Origin: Deltaproteobacteria bacterium
Lineage (GTDB): Bacteria > Desulfobacterota > GWC2-55-46 > UBA9637
Length of the DNA stretch: 14,295 nucleotides
Direction of reading: 5' to 3'
Assembly (NCBI GenBank): GCA_016234985.1
Contig: JACRNK010000091.1
Coordinates: 1-14,295 of the forward strand
The translations under genes were made by a program, and so were the position numbers. Below the pieces are notes generated by a model. It worked only from the letters and a program-made list of their open reading frames with translations. It was not told where the DNA came from and ran no database searches. This document shows, piece after piece, positions 1-8,561 of this stretch. Numbering within the stretch: the first letter of the stretch is position 1; each line of letters opens with the position of its first letter.

Positions 1-253
1 TTATCTGCGAGAGCGCAGCTTCCGCTGCGGCCGCTTTTTCCTCATATATGAGTTTCGCCCCCTTGAGCTGTATTTTTACGGACTCTGTGATATTTTCGTA
101 GATTAAATTCTGGAACAGGTAAAAAAAGGCTGCAACCGCCACAGACGCGGGTATCCAGAACATTATGGAAAGGGCGATAAAGGTTTTCGCTCCCACGCCT
201 AATTTCGGTCTGTAAAGTTTCAGCATAAGTTTGTTTTCCCTCTCGTCCGCCAT
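1..253 (-). CDS. N-terminus of a membrane-anchored sensor-type protein (partial, runs off the window)
   Basis: The open frame starts at ATG 253-251 and continues through base 1 without a stop, giving 84 residues. It begins MADERENKLMLKLYRPKLG, followed by one hydrophobic segment at about residues 25-48. After that comes a charged, Ala/Glu-rich stretch containing AKLIYEEKAAAAEAA, which looks like the start of a helical extracytoplasmic region. This layout (short basic cytoplasmic tail, one membrane helix, long helix) is typical of the front end of histidine kinases, diguanylate cyclases and chemoreceptors. The output domain lies outside the window, so the class cannot be called. It starts 16 bases after the hemerythrin gene stop and probably shares its transcript. 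The ribosome site at this ATG is weak; an in-frame ATG at 226-224, behind a GAGAGGG, is an alternative start. The match to a sensor is inferred from layout only. Confidence 0.6.
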   Translation of the reverse strand, partial: MADERENKLMLKLYRPKLGVGAKTFIALSIMFWIPASVAVAAFFYLFQNLIYENITESVKIQLKGAKLIYEEKAAAAEAALSQI

Positions 254-269
254 AAACAACCTGATTCAA

Positions 270-707
270 TCAACAGCAGTGTCTTTCATACAGCGCATAC
301 AATACCTGCTCTTCGTGTTTAATCCTGCGCAACAAACTTTCATTGACTTCGTTAAAATCTTCCTCGAATTTGGGCAAAAGTTTTGCTACCGCCTCTTTGT
401 CCGGATAGCTGTTAAAAAAATTAAGAGCCTTATCCGCTATGCCTTTCATCATGTCTGAAAACAGGCGCAAGGACGCATCCATCTGCTCCATATTTTTCTC
501 TTTTGCCTTATCGGACAACTCCGCATACATCTTGTCGTTTTCTTTTTTAAGATGCTCTACAAGACTGATTTTAAGAGAATGCATGCACCTGGCTATGCCG
601 AAGGTGTCCTTATTATGAATAAAGAATTTGACCTCGCCCATAAGCCTCTCAATCGCCCTGTGTTCGCCCTTTAAGGCGGCAAGATAATTCCTGTTCAACT
701 CGTTCAT
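270..707 (-). CDS. Hemerythrin HHE-domain protein, 145 aa, Cys-Cys terminus
   Basis: This is a small all-helical protein of the length expected for a single hemerythrin-like HHE domain, which binds a di-iron centre and senses or handles O2 or NO. Candidate ligands are His16 in GEHRAIE, His52 and Glu56 in EHLKKEND, and His131 with a nearby Glu in IKHEEQVLYALYE. It has no signal peptide or membrane segment and is therefore cytoplasmic. It ends in ERHCC; a vicinal Cys pair at the end is unusual for the family and could bind metal or act as a thiol switch. A GGAGG about eight bases upstream of the ATG supports this start. It sits 36 bases after the multiheme cytochrome and 16 bases before a membrane sensor-type gene, so a role in sensing for that pathway is plausible but inferred. 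A second hemerythrin protein lies at 4446-5282. Confidence 0.85.
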   Translation of the reverse strand: MNELNRNYLAALKGEHRAIERLMGEVKFFIHNKDTFGIARCMHSLKISLVEHLKKENDKMYAELSDKAKEKNMEQMDASLRLFSDMMKGIADKALNFFNSYPDKEAVAKLLPKFEEDFNEVNESLLRRIKHEEQVLYALYERHCC

Positions 708-743
708 GTCCTGTTCCTCCTTTTTTTGTGGTCTGTAAAATTC

Positions 744-3686
<2,943 letters not shown>

Positions 3687-3694
3687 TTAAAAAT

Positions 3695-3698
3695 CTCC
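3695..3698 (-). promoter_or_regulatory. Ribosome binding site deciding the non-ATG start of the multiheme cytochrome
   Basis: GGAG on the minus strand stands eight bases before TTG 3686-3684 and ten bases before GTG 3684-3682. The two codons are in different frames. TTG is in frame with the cytochrome at the repeat length seen here; GTG would be in frame if one CA unit were added. No ATG is available nearby. Confidence 0.65.
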
Positions 3699-3736
3699 GG
3701 TGAATATGGCATTACCTCTGGTTATGTCCCAGTCTC

Positions 3737-3765
3737 ATAATCGCCAAATTTTAATTGTATGTCAA
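3737..3765 (-). promoter_or_regulatory. Sigma70-type promoter of the multiheme cytochrome operon
   Basis: On the minus strand a perfect TTGACA (3765-3760) is followed after 17 bases by GATTAT (3742-3737). Transcription would begin near 3730, leaving a leader of about 45 bases with the GGAG ribosome site before the TTG start. It lies just downstream of the HicA stop, so the cytochrome need not depend on HicBA transcription. Confidence 0.75.
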
Positions 3766-3806
3766 CTACCCACATGGGGAGTGGGAGAGGGGGGGCAACA
3801 TGGTAG

Positions 3807-4025
3807 TTATATTTTACTCCACTCTTCGGGGTGTATATTAGCCTGTTTCAAAATTCTTCTGACAAGTCCAACATCTATATCGCCTTTATGTGGATTTGGT
3901 ATGATAAGGCGGATATTTTCTTTCTCCATCCAACTATGTTTACCGCCTGGATACGGCCCTTTAAATCCAAACCCTTTCAGTTTCTTGATCAATACCTGCC
4001 GCTTGCATGGCTTCAGGCTAGGCAT
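3807..4025 (-). CDS. hicA: HicA-type mRNA interferase toxin
   Basis: This 72-residue protein matches the HicA (YcfA) fold in length and motifs: a basic N-terminal helix, then GFGFKGPYPGGKHSWMEKE, which contains the family's conserved His, then IPNPHKGDIDVG and GLVRRILKQANI, which match the C-terminal helix block of the family. HicA toxins cleave mRNA when not bound by HicB. I chose ATG 4025-4023 because it overlaps the end of the upstream HicB gene by eight bases and is preceded by AAAGGG. A longer frame from 4076 would add 17 residues that lie inside HicB and match nothing. The order is antitoxin first and toxin second, which is common though reversed from the E. coli hicAB naming. It ends about 40 bases before the -35 box of the cytochrome promoter. 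Confidence 0.88.
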   Translation of the reverse strand: MPSLKPCKRQVLIKKLKGFGFKGPYPGGKHSWMEKENIRLIIPNPHKGDIDVGLVRRILKQANIHPEEWSKI

Positions 4026-4296
4026 AAGCCCTTTTCTTTGCTGAAACTTCCACATCCGCAGCAAGATGACAGCCATTTACGACAGGCATTTCCTCACCCC
4101 TCTTCAATCCTACAGTAACCCAGAGATCTATAGCATCCATAAGATTTTCCCTTGCCTCTTCAAAATTTCTGCCTTGGGTAAAACACCCTGGCAGGTCTGG
4201 CGCCTCCGCAATAATTACAGCAAAGTTTTCACCCTTTTCATAAATGGCGTTTTTTAAGACCTCTGTCACATATTCTCTAAAAGTAGCTGTCTTCAT
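4018..4296 (-). CDS. hicB: HicB-type antitoxin
   Basis: The 92-residue product has the HicB N-terminal partial RNase H-like fold signature: GENFAVIIAEAPDLPGCFTQG, followed by the helix FEEARENLMDAIDLWV. These residues in the family form the HicA-binding surface. The C-terminal part (VNGCHLAADVEVSAKKRAYA) is short and no clear helix-turn-helix can be read, so any DNA-binding role in autorepression is uncertain. The gene overlaps hicA by eight bases, the usual coupled arrangement. The ribosome site before ATG 4296-4294 is weak. The 149 bases upstream are AT-rich and contain TTGATT- and TTGACA-like stretches, but no well-spaced promoter stands out. Confidence 0.85.
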   Translation of the reverse strand: MKTATFREYVTEVLKNAIYEKGENFAVIIAEAPDLPGCFTQGRNFEEARENLMDAIDLWVTVGLKRGEEMPVVNGCHLAADVEVSAKKRAYA

Positions 4297-4372
4297 ATGG
4301 GCTTAAAGTTACAATAAAATTTACACTTTTTCAATCAAAAACCTATTGTCACTACTGAAAAGAAATTTACAG

Positions 4373-4395
4373 ACAGAAAGATGGATTGTTTCTGT
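4373..4395. terminator. Weak inverted repeat between the 278-aa hemerythrin gene and hicB
   Basis: Seven-base arms ACAGAAA (4373-4379) and TTTCTGT (4389-4395) enclose a nine-base loop. On the minus strand the stem is followed by an AT-rich run (CTGTAAATTTCTTTT). It could end the hemerythrin transcript before hicBA. The stem is A/T-rich and weak, so this is a low-confidence call. Confidence 0.25.
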
Positions 4396-4445
4396 GCAAG
4401 GTAGCAACCATAGTTATTTTATTCCTGCGCTCAATTGATAACGTT

Positions 4446-5282
4446 CTAATGACAGCATGTATCGCAGGCAATCTCTCTTGATTCAAGTGTCTTCTCATGG
4501 AACTTCATTCTTTCCGCCGCTTCTTTCTCGTCAAATTTGCGCTCCCCCGGCTCTTTTGGCGCAAACGTCTTATCTGCAAGCTCCATCTTTGACATTATTG
4601 CCTCTTTCATCTCATCGTTGATATACTTCTTGACGAATTCAAAAAACTCGTTGTCCTCTTTCCGTATATGGCTCTTGAGGGCTACAAGCGATGAGCCTAT
4701 TATCTTGTCGTTTATGTTTCCGTCTTTAAGCGCCTCGCGGAAGGAATAGAGCAGCGATACTATCTCGCGGTGATCCTCGTTTATGCAGGCGACAAGGCCT
4801 TCGCCAAAAGGGACAAGGCCGCTGAGCGCGGGGAATAATATCTCCTCCTCCTTTATGCCGCCGTGGAGATGAAGGATATTGTCAAGGTCTGCGGTTGAAA
4901 CCCAAAGGCCGCCAATATCCCTTTTAATAAGATGTTCCTCAACTCTTTCAACCTTCTCCAGCACCTTATTGTGTTCAGCTATCAGATGGGCGATGGGATC
5001 CTTCACAGGGCTATTTTCCTCAGACTGTGCTTCAGCATTTTCATCTTCTGCTGCCGCAACACTTAATGCCTTAAACTGCTGCCCATAGCCCATTCGGCAG
5101 GCATTCCTGGGGCTTTTAAAAAGCGCTTCTTCTCCCTGATTAAAACCTTCAGGGACATGCTTATGAGCGGAAGACAAACGGGCAAATTCAGACTCCGGCA
5201 GAAGTAATTCGCCGTTTTTGCAAAACACGACGCAGGATGGATGGAGACACGTATATTTTATTTTTAATATCTTTTCCGTCAT
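4446..5282 (-). CDS. Hemerythrin HHE-domain protein with Cys-rich N- and C-termini, 278 aa
   Basis: A hemerythrin-like cation-binding domain occupies about residues 92-235. Candidate di-iron ligands are His104 (AEHNKVLEK), His138/His140 with the Glu cluster KEEEILF, His171 (NEDHREIV), and His205 with Glu209 (SHIRKEDNEFF). In front of it stands a domain of about 75 residues with Cys12, Cys17 and Cys21 (CLHPSCVVFC), which I do not recognise; it may bind metal. A Glu/Ala-rich linker (about 76-92) joins the two. The protein ends CDTCCH, another Cys/His cluster. It has no signal peptide and is cytoplasmic. Single-domain members are about 130-180 aa, so this one is extended at both ends. GGAG shortly before the ATG supports the start. 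Likely roles are O2 or NO sensing or repair of Fe-S proteins, by family analogy only. It appears to be transcribed separately from the genes on either side. Confidence 0.82.
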   Translation of the reverse strand: MTEKILKIKYTCLHPSCVVFCKNGELLLPESEFARLSSAHKHVPEGFNQGEEALFKSPRNACRMGYGQQFKALSVAAAEDENAEAQSEENSPVKDPIAHLIAEHNKVLEKVERVEEHLIKRDIGGLWVSTADLDNILHLHGGIKEEEILFPALSGLVPFGEGLVACINEDHREIVSLLYSFREALKDGNINDKIIGSSLVALKSHIRKEDNEFFEFVKKYINDEMKEAIMSKMELADKTFAPKEPGERKFDEKEAAERMKFHEKTLESREIACDTCCH

Positions 5283-5345
5283 CTTGATTCACTCCTCTAA
5301 ACCATTGACATCTTCTGATTTCACCCTCCCCTGAAACTTTATCTT

Positions 5346-5369
5346 GTTCCCAAGCCCCTGCTTGGGAAC
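5346..5369. repeat. REP-like hairpin 1
   Basis: Perfect ten-base arms GTTCCCAAGC and GCTTGGGAAC surround the loop CCCT. It is the first of four related palindromes within 140 bases. The arm is shared with hairpin 4, while the centre (read on the minus strand, AAGCAGGGGCTT) is close to the centre of hairpin 2. Confidence 0.85.
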
Positions 5370-5378
5370 ATAATTGTC

Positions 5379-5398
5379 CAAGAAGCTCCTGCTTCTTG
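5379..5398. repeat. REP-like hairpin 2
   Basis: Perfect eight-base arms CAAGAAGC and GCTTCTTG surround the loop TCCT. The core read on the minus strand is AAGCAGGAGCTT, differing by one base from the core of hairpin 4 (AAGCTGGAGCTT). Confidence 0.8.
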
Positions 5399-5431
5399 TT
5401 GTTCTTCATACAGGATATTGCGTTTAAATGC

Positions 5432-5449
5432 TGGAAGCTGGAGTTTCCA
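5432..5449. repeat. REP-like hairpin 3
   Basis: Seven-base arms TGGAAGC and GTTTCCA, with one G-T pair, surround the loop TGGA. It shares the AAGCTGGAG core with hairpin 4 but has different outer arms. Confidence 0.65.
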
Positions 5450-5458
5450 AAACAATAG

Positions 5459-5484
5459 CGTTCCCAAGCTGGAGCTTGGGAACG
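5459..5484. repeat. REP-like hairpin 4
   Basis: Perfect eleven-base arms CGTTCCCAAGC and GCTTGGGAACG surround the loop TGGA. It is the longest member and lies about 30 bases after the DUF2299-like stop codon. Elements with this AAGCTGGAGCTT core are dispersed in many bacterial genomes; I infer a mobile REP-type family, but no transposase gene is present in the window. Confidence 0.85.
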
Positions 5485-5513
5485 AGGTGTCATCCTTACA
5501 AACTCCTTGCGAT

Positions 5514-6029
5514 TTATGCGCGGCCTACCACATCTTGTCCTGCCGACGTGGTCGGCAGAACCGGGATTCCGAATTTTTCATTAAATGTGCTGACTATATA
5601 CAAAAGCGTCCTGTGATTCAACAAAAGCCCCTTAAACAGATTGGTCTTGGAAAGGCCGTCAAAGTATACCTCGTATGAAAACTGGACTTGCTTTGCAACG
5701 CCTTGCTCGTCCATGTTCATATCATAGCTGTTCTCCAAAAATATAAGCGTATTTCTTATCTCAGCGTAGAATACCTCTCTTTTATCTTCCTTCATCTTGG
5801 TCAGCTTCTCTATATGCTCAGGGGCAAGCGAGACGCCGTTTAAGATTACCACAAGCCCCGGATATTCCTTTGGCTGTATTACCCGCTGCCTTTTTTGCGT
5901 ATGCAGAGGATAGTCTATCTCAAAATGAAAATTTGCGTTCTCGTCCTTTATCTCCTTTACCTGGTGCTGATTTTCGCTGAGCCATTTGTAAATCCCGGCC
6001 TTTGCCTGTTCGACAGTCGTAATCTCCAT
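5514..6029 (-). CDS. DUF2299-like protein of unknown function, 171 aa
   Basis: The N-terminal half resembles the DUF2299 family, known mostly from archaea and some anaerobic bacteria: a short helix with KWLSENQHQV, then DENANFHFEIDYP, then RVIQPKEYPGLVVILNGVSL, and a helix ending KREVFYAEIRNTL. The protein is soluble with no signal peptide or cofactor motif, and the function of the family is not known to me. The C-terminal half (QVQFSYEVYFDGL, LLLNHRTLLYIV) looks like further strands and helices of the same domain. AGGAG seven bases before the ATG supports the start. The last dozen residues (LPTTSAGQDVVGRA) are encoded across a perfect palindrome at 5541-5557, so the natural end may have been altered by repeat insertion. 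The family match is from memory of motif pattern and is moderate. Confidence 0.65.
   Translation of the reverse strand: MEITTVEQAKAGIYKWLSENQHQVKEIKDENANFHFEIDYPLHTQKRQRVIQPKEYPGLVVILNGVSLAPEHIEKLTKMKEDKREVFYAEIRNTLIFLENSYDMNMDEQGVAKQVQFSYEVYFDGLSKTNLFKGLLLNHRTLLYIVSTFNEKFGIPVLPTTSAGQDVVGRA
5541..5557. repeat. Perfect palindrome inside the 3' end of the DUF2299-like gene
   Basis: Seven-base arms TGCCGAC and GTCGGCA surround a three-base centre GTG. It lies within the last 15 codons of the gene. Short G/C-rich palindromes of this type are often mobile-like repeats, but only one copy is seen here. Confidence 0.6.
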
Positions 6030-6098
6030 TCAACATCTCCTAGAGGCAAAAAAGTTATTGGCAGACATGCAGAGGCAAAAAAATATACCAGAGGGTAG

Positions 6099-6129
6099 GG
6101 CACGATGGAAACATTCCATCCCTCGTGCC
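6099..6129. terminator. Interrupted hairpin downstream of the DUF2769 gene
   Basis: Outer arms GGCACGA (6099-6105) and TCGTGCC (6123-6129), and inner arms TGGAA (6106-6110) and TTCCA (6114-6118), form a stem with a four-base bulge. On the minus strand it follows the DUF2769 stop at 6146. A run of seven T is found only about 15 bases beyond the stem, so it is at best an imperfect terminator. Two direct copies of AGAGGCAAAAAA (6042-6053 and 6071-6082) lie next to it. Confidence 0.35.
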
Positions 6130-6145
6130 TGAATGAGTTTAAAAC

Positions 6146-6460
6146 CTACTCATGTCCTCCGCCAAGTTCCATCTTATAAGTTTGACAGAGCTGCGAACAC
6201 CTTGTGCAATAGAAGGTATGAGTAAGCTCATATTCTTCATAGATCGGGCATGTCTCGCAGATGCAATCTTTCTCCCGCCGGATCGCTTCGCTGGTCCCTA
6301 TAAGGGGAAAGCAGTAAGCGCCTGCAGGGTTATCACCTTTTACAAAGGTGGGACACCCAGCACATTTGCAACTTTTCAGGACATAATCCTGCCTCTTTGC
6401 ATACTCCTCCTTGCTTAAACCTTCTTCACCAAACCTGTCATACTCGCTTATCTTTGCCAT
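6146..6460 (-). CDS. Cys-rich DUF2769 protein, probable metal binder, 104 aa
   Basis: The sequence carries the DUF2769 pattern: CKCAGCPTF, then AYCFPLIGTSEAIRREKDCICETCPIY, then a third cluster FYCTRCSQLCQ. About eleven cysteines in 104 residues suggest one or more Zn or Fe-S sites. It is cytoplasmic, with no signal or membrane segment. The biochemical function of the family is unknown to me; relatives occur in methanogens and anaerobic bacteria. A strong GGGGGTGG ribosome site lies about seven bases before ATG 6460-6458. It has its own sigma70-type promoter (6522-6549) and no close partner upstream on the same strand, so it appears to be a single-gene unit, perhaps read through to the DUF2299-like gene. 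Confidence 0.75.
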   Translation of the reverse strand: MAKISEYDRFGEEGLSKEEYAKRQDYVLKSCKCAGCPTFVKGDNPAGAYCFPLIGTSEAIRREKDCICETCPIYEEYELTHTFYCTRCSQLCQTYKMELGGGHE

Positions 6461-6521
6461 AGTAAACCACCCCCTTTCAGGCTCTGCATTATTAAAACTT
6501 ATGTTCAGCCGCCTAAAAGTA

Positions 6522-6549
6522 AGTATAGCTCATATATTGGGGCTGTCAA
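6522..6549 (-). promoter_or_regulatory. Sigma70-type promoter of the DUF2769 gene
   Basis: On the minus strand, TTGACA (6549-6544) and TATACT (6527-6522) are separated by 16 bases. Predicted transcription starts near 6515, giving a leader of about 55 bases before the ATG at 6460. It is placed directly after the end of the upstream respiratory operon, whose last stop is at 6578. Confidence 0.75.
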
Positions 6550-6577
6550 CCCTTTACAAAAGTAAGCACCCTGCCAA

Positions 6578-7078
6578 TTAAAACCTTAAAAGCATAATTT
6601 TCCCCTGTATAAATTCCATTTCTTTGTCCATAGTAAAAAATGGACTGTCCGGTCCGCCATCCTTAATTTTTACAAACACTTTATGTTTTCCCGGTTTAAT
6701 CAGAAACCTATCGTATACAAAAGATGGGCCGTCTTTCCGAATGCCTATCGGCGGATAGTCCTTTGTTAAAATCTTTTCTCCATCTACATACATCTCTATA
6801 AACACGGGAAACCTCTCCCTGCTGCACCCTGCCTTTTTTCCCACATCCATCGGCACCCCCTGACGGGTCTTCTGCATCTCTGCATATTTTGCAGCCTCCT
6901 GTTTTATAAATTCTTCTTCATTACATTCCTGAACCCTTTTCCCTGAGCGCTTAAACGCAATCTTGAGCATACTGTCTTGCGCAGAAAAGTAAGAGTATGG
7001 CGCATCAGATAGAAAAATTATTAACAGGAACGGCAAAAGCAGTCCTATGGCCGATTGTATAATTTTTACCTTTGACAT
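6578..7078 (-). CDS. Membrane-anchored protein of unknown function, last gene of the respiratory operon, 166 aa
   Basis: I do not recognise this protein. It has one hydrophobic N-terminal segment (residues 5-25, KIIQSAIGLLLPFLLIIFLS), which is a signal anchor or signal peptide, and the rest is hydrophilic. The C-terminal half looks like a beta-sandwich with alternating strands (FPVFIEMYVDGEKIL, SFVYDRFLIKPGKHKVFVKI). Two cysteines (in QECNEEE and KAGCSRE) would lie outside the cytoplasm. Its start overlaps the end of the cytochrome b fusion gene by 13 bases, behind AAGGGGCGG, so translation is probably coupled and the product may act with that protein. A partner or assembly role at the periplasmic face is inferred from position only. 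Confidence 0.7.
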   Translation of the reverse strand: MSKVKIIQSAIGLLLPFLLIIFLSDAPYSYFSAQDSMLKIAFKRSGKRVQECNEEEFIKQEAAKYAEMQKTRQGVPMDVGKKAGCSRERFPVFIEMYVDGEKILTKDYPPIGIRKDGPSFVYDRFLIKPGKHKVFVKIKDGGPDSPFFTMDKEMEFIQGKIMLLRF

Positions 7079-8559
7079 CCGCCCCTTATCTCCTCTCTGA
7101 ATCTGTTTAGACTCATTAAAAAATCTCCTGTCTCAACATTGGAAAACCCGGCCGATTTAACCCTGAAATCCTCAAAACTCCATGCAGGAACAGGACGTCT
7201 TATTCCTTTCAGTCTTTGCGCAAGCCACTCGTTTCCAAACCTGTAATAGCAATCACCGGCCTGACATCCCGCAATAAAAACCCCGTGAATACCCGCCTCT
7301 ATGGGAATTGCCGCAGTTGACGGTTTCAGCATGCCGATGCACGGGACACTGATAACCTTTGTCCATGCTATATCTTTTAAACTATCTTTCAGTTCAACCC
7401 CTCTCGCGCATACAAAGGTAAAGATGGTAGGATAACTTCCGCTTTCTTTTAGTTCTTGAGATAGGCGCAGAATTTTTTGTTTCATCGCATCTTCTGTCCA
7501 ATCAGGCAAATTTATTGCCATATAGTCGCATGCCCCCACGCAGATGCCGCAACCAGCGCAGTTCTTTGCGGATATTGCTGCCTCCGGCAGAACATTTTCC
7601 TTTGCTGCCATAGAAATCGCCTCATAAGGACAATCCGCCGCACACTGCCCGCATCCCACACAATTTGACGGTAACACAAAAGCAGCCGGAAGCCTTCTGT
7701 TTCTTCCAATCCACGGAAGACATGCAACAAAAACAGTAGCCGCAATGATAGCAACCCAGGGTGAAGGGGCTGATATATGTTTCAGCGCCGGATATATAAA
7801 TAGATAAAACCAGTTAAATGGGATATCTACAGGGAGCTTGCCAAGGTCTGCGCCAGGCCCAAGTTTTGCCGGCTTGATAATGGAAAGCGCCAAAATAAAA
7901 CCGATAACAACCCAGGAAAGCGCAGCAGGTGGATTGATCTTTGCCTTTGTAATCCTTTTCACATGGATCCATAGGAAGATAAAAAGAACCACAGGAACAC
8001 TGAAATGGATAAAAAGGATTATATAGAAAAGCTGATCTGACAGAGTGTCGCTGCCGGAAAGCGCTATGGAAAGGGGCTGGCCGAATATGGGCAGCTTTTC
8101 CAGCATCTCTGCGGAAAGCAGGGCAACAAGCTGCGCCCTTGTATCCCAAACCATCCAATAGCCGAAGATGCCGCTTATCCAGATAAACCATAAAAGCGCC
8201 ACGCCGCTTACCCATGCAAGCCAGCGCCAGTGTTTGTATCTATCGGTTACAAATGTATGGATGAGGTGGAGGAATGTTATAATAATAAGAAGGTCTGCGC
8301 CGTAGTGGTGAAGGCTGCGCAGCATGCCGCCCAGATACCACTGCTCCTGAGTCAAATATTTAACCGATAAATATGCCCCCCTTGCGCTAATCTCATAAAA
8401 TATAAAAAGATAGATGCCTGAAATGATGAGAATCCATATCAGAAATACACCGATGGCCCCCAGATGATAAAGCGGATTATATGCCGGGGTATATGCCTTG
8501 TTTGCCCGATGCTCCAGCCATGACCAACCTCTGTGAGCATGAGATAAAATATTTTTCAT
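7066..8559 (-). CDS. Fusion of cytochrome b, two-cluster ferredoxin and MvhD-like domain
   Basis: The 497-residue product joins three modules. Residues 1-285 are a bc-type cytochrome b with four heme-bearing helices; ligand pairs His84/His98 and His185/His199 each have the 14-residue spacing of cytochrome b. Two further helices follow. The ef loop reads FNWFYLFIYPALKHI where quinol-oxidising cytochromes have PEWYFLFxYAxLRSI, so the Qo-site glutamate is Asn249. Residues 297-350 bind two [4Fe-4S] clusters (Cys300/303/306/310 and Cys334/337/340/344). Residues 378-455 resemble MvhD/FrhD (hydrogenase delta subunit; FVCARGVEL, VPCIGM, GVFIAGCQAGDCYY) with Cys384, 407, 432 and 437. RNRR after the last helix places the Fe-S part in the cytoplasm. 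I chose ATG 8559, two bases after the SCO stop; the longer frame from 8625 adds residues inside SCO. It probably exchanges electrons between the quinone pool and a cytoplasmic partner; the direction is unknown. Confidence 0.88.
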   Translation of the reverse strand: MKNILSHAHRGWSWLEHRANKAYTPAYNPLYHLGAIGVFLIWILIISGIYLFIFYEISARGAYLSVKYLTQEQWYLGGMLRSLHHYGADLLIIITFLHLIHTFVTDRYKHWRWLAWVSGVALLWFIWISGIFGYWMVWDTRAQLVALLSAEMLEKLPIFGQPLSIALSGSDTLSDQLFYIILFIHFSVPVVLFIFLWIHVKRITKAKINPPAALSWVVIGFILALSIIKPAKLGPGADLGKLPVDIPFNWFYLFIYPALKHISAPSPWVAIIAATVFVACLPWIGRNRRLPAAFVLPSNCVGCGQCAADCPYEAISMAAKENVLPEAAISAKNCAGCGICVGACDYMAINLPDWTEDAMKQKILRLSQELKESGSYPTIFTFVCARGVELKDSLKDIAWTKVISVPCIGMLKPSTAAIPIEAGIHGVFIAGCQAGDCYYRFGNEWLAQRLKGIRRPVPAWSFEDFRVKSAGFSNVETGDFLMSLNRFREEIRGGCQR

Positions 8560-8561
8560 TT

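Noticed and set aside
42..269. Minus-strand frame of 75 residues at the left edge
   Set aside because: It overlaps in another frame the 84-residue open frame from ATG 253, which has a membrane helix and runs off the edge. The 75-residue frame has no such order and begins inside the hemerythrin stop region.
257..272. FNR-type site TTGAT/ATCA near the hemerythrin stop
   Set aside because: The half sites are three bases apart instead of four, and it lies between two co-transcribed genes, not at a promoter.
3807..4076. Longer HicA frame starting at 4076
   Set aside because: The first 17 residues lie wholly inside hicB and match nothing in the family; ATG 4025 gives the usual HicA length and the usual short overlap.
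5346..5484. CRISPR-like array
   Set aside because: The units are palindromes with different arms, unequal spacing and opposite orientation; there are no equal repeats and spacers and no cas genes.
5188..5493. Minus-strand frame of 101 residues across the repeat cluster
   Set aside because: It reads through the hairpins (SQAPAWER-type peptides are translated repeat) and into the start of the hemerythrin gene in the wrong frame.
7814..8215. Alternative minus-strand frame of 133 residues inside the fusion gene
   Set aside because: It is a shadow of the cytochrome b coding region, without ribosome site or recognisable domain.
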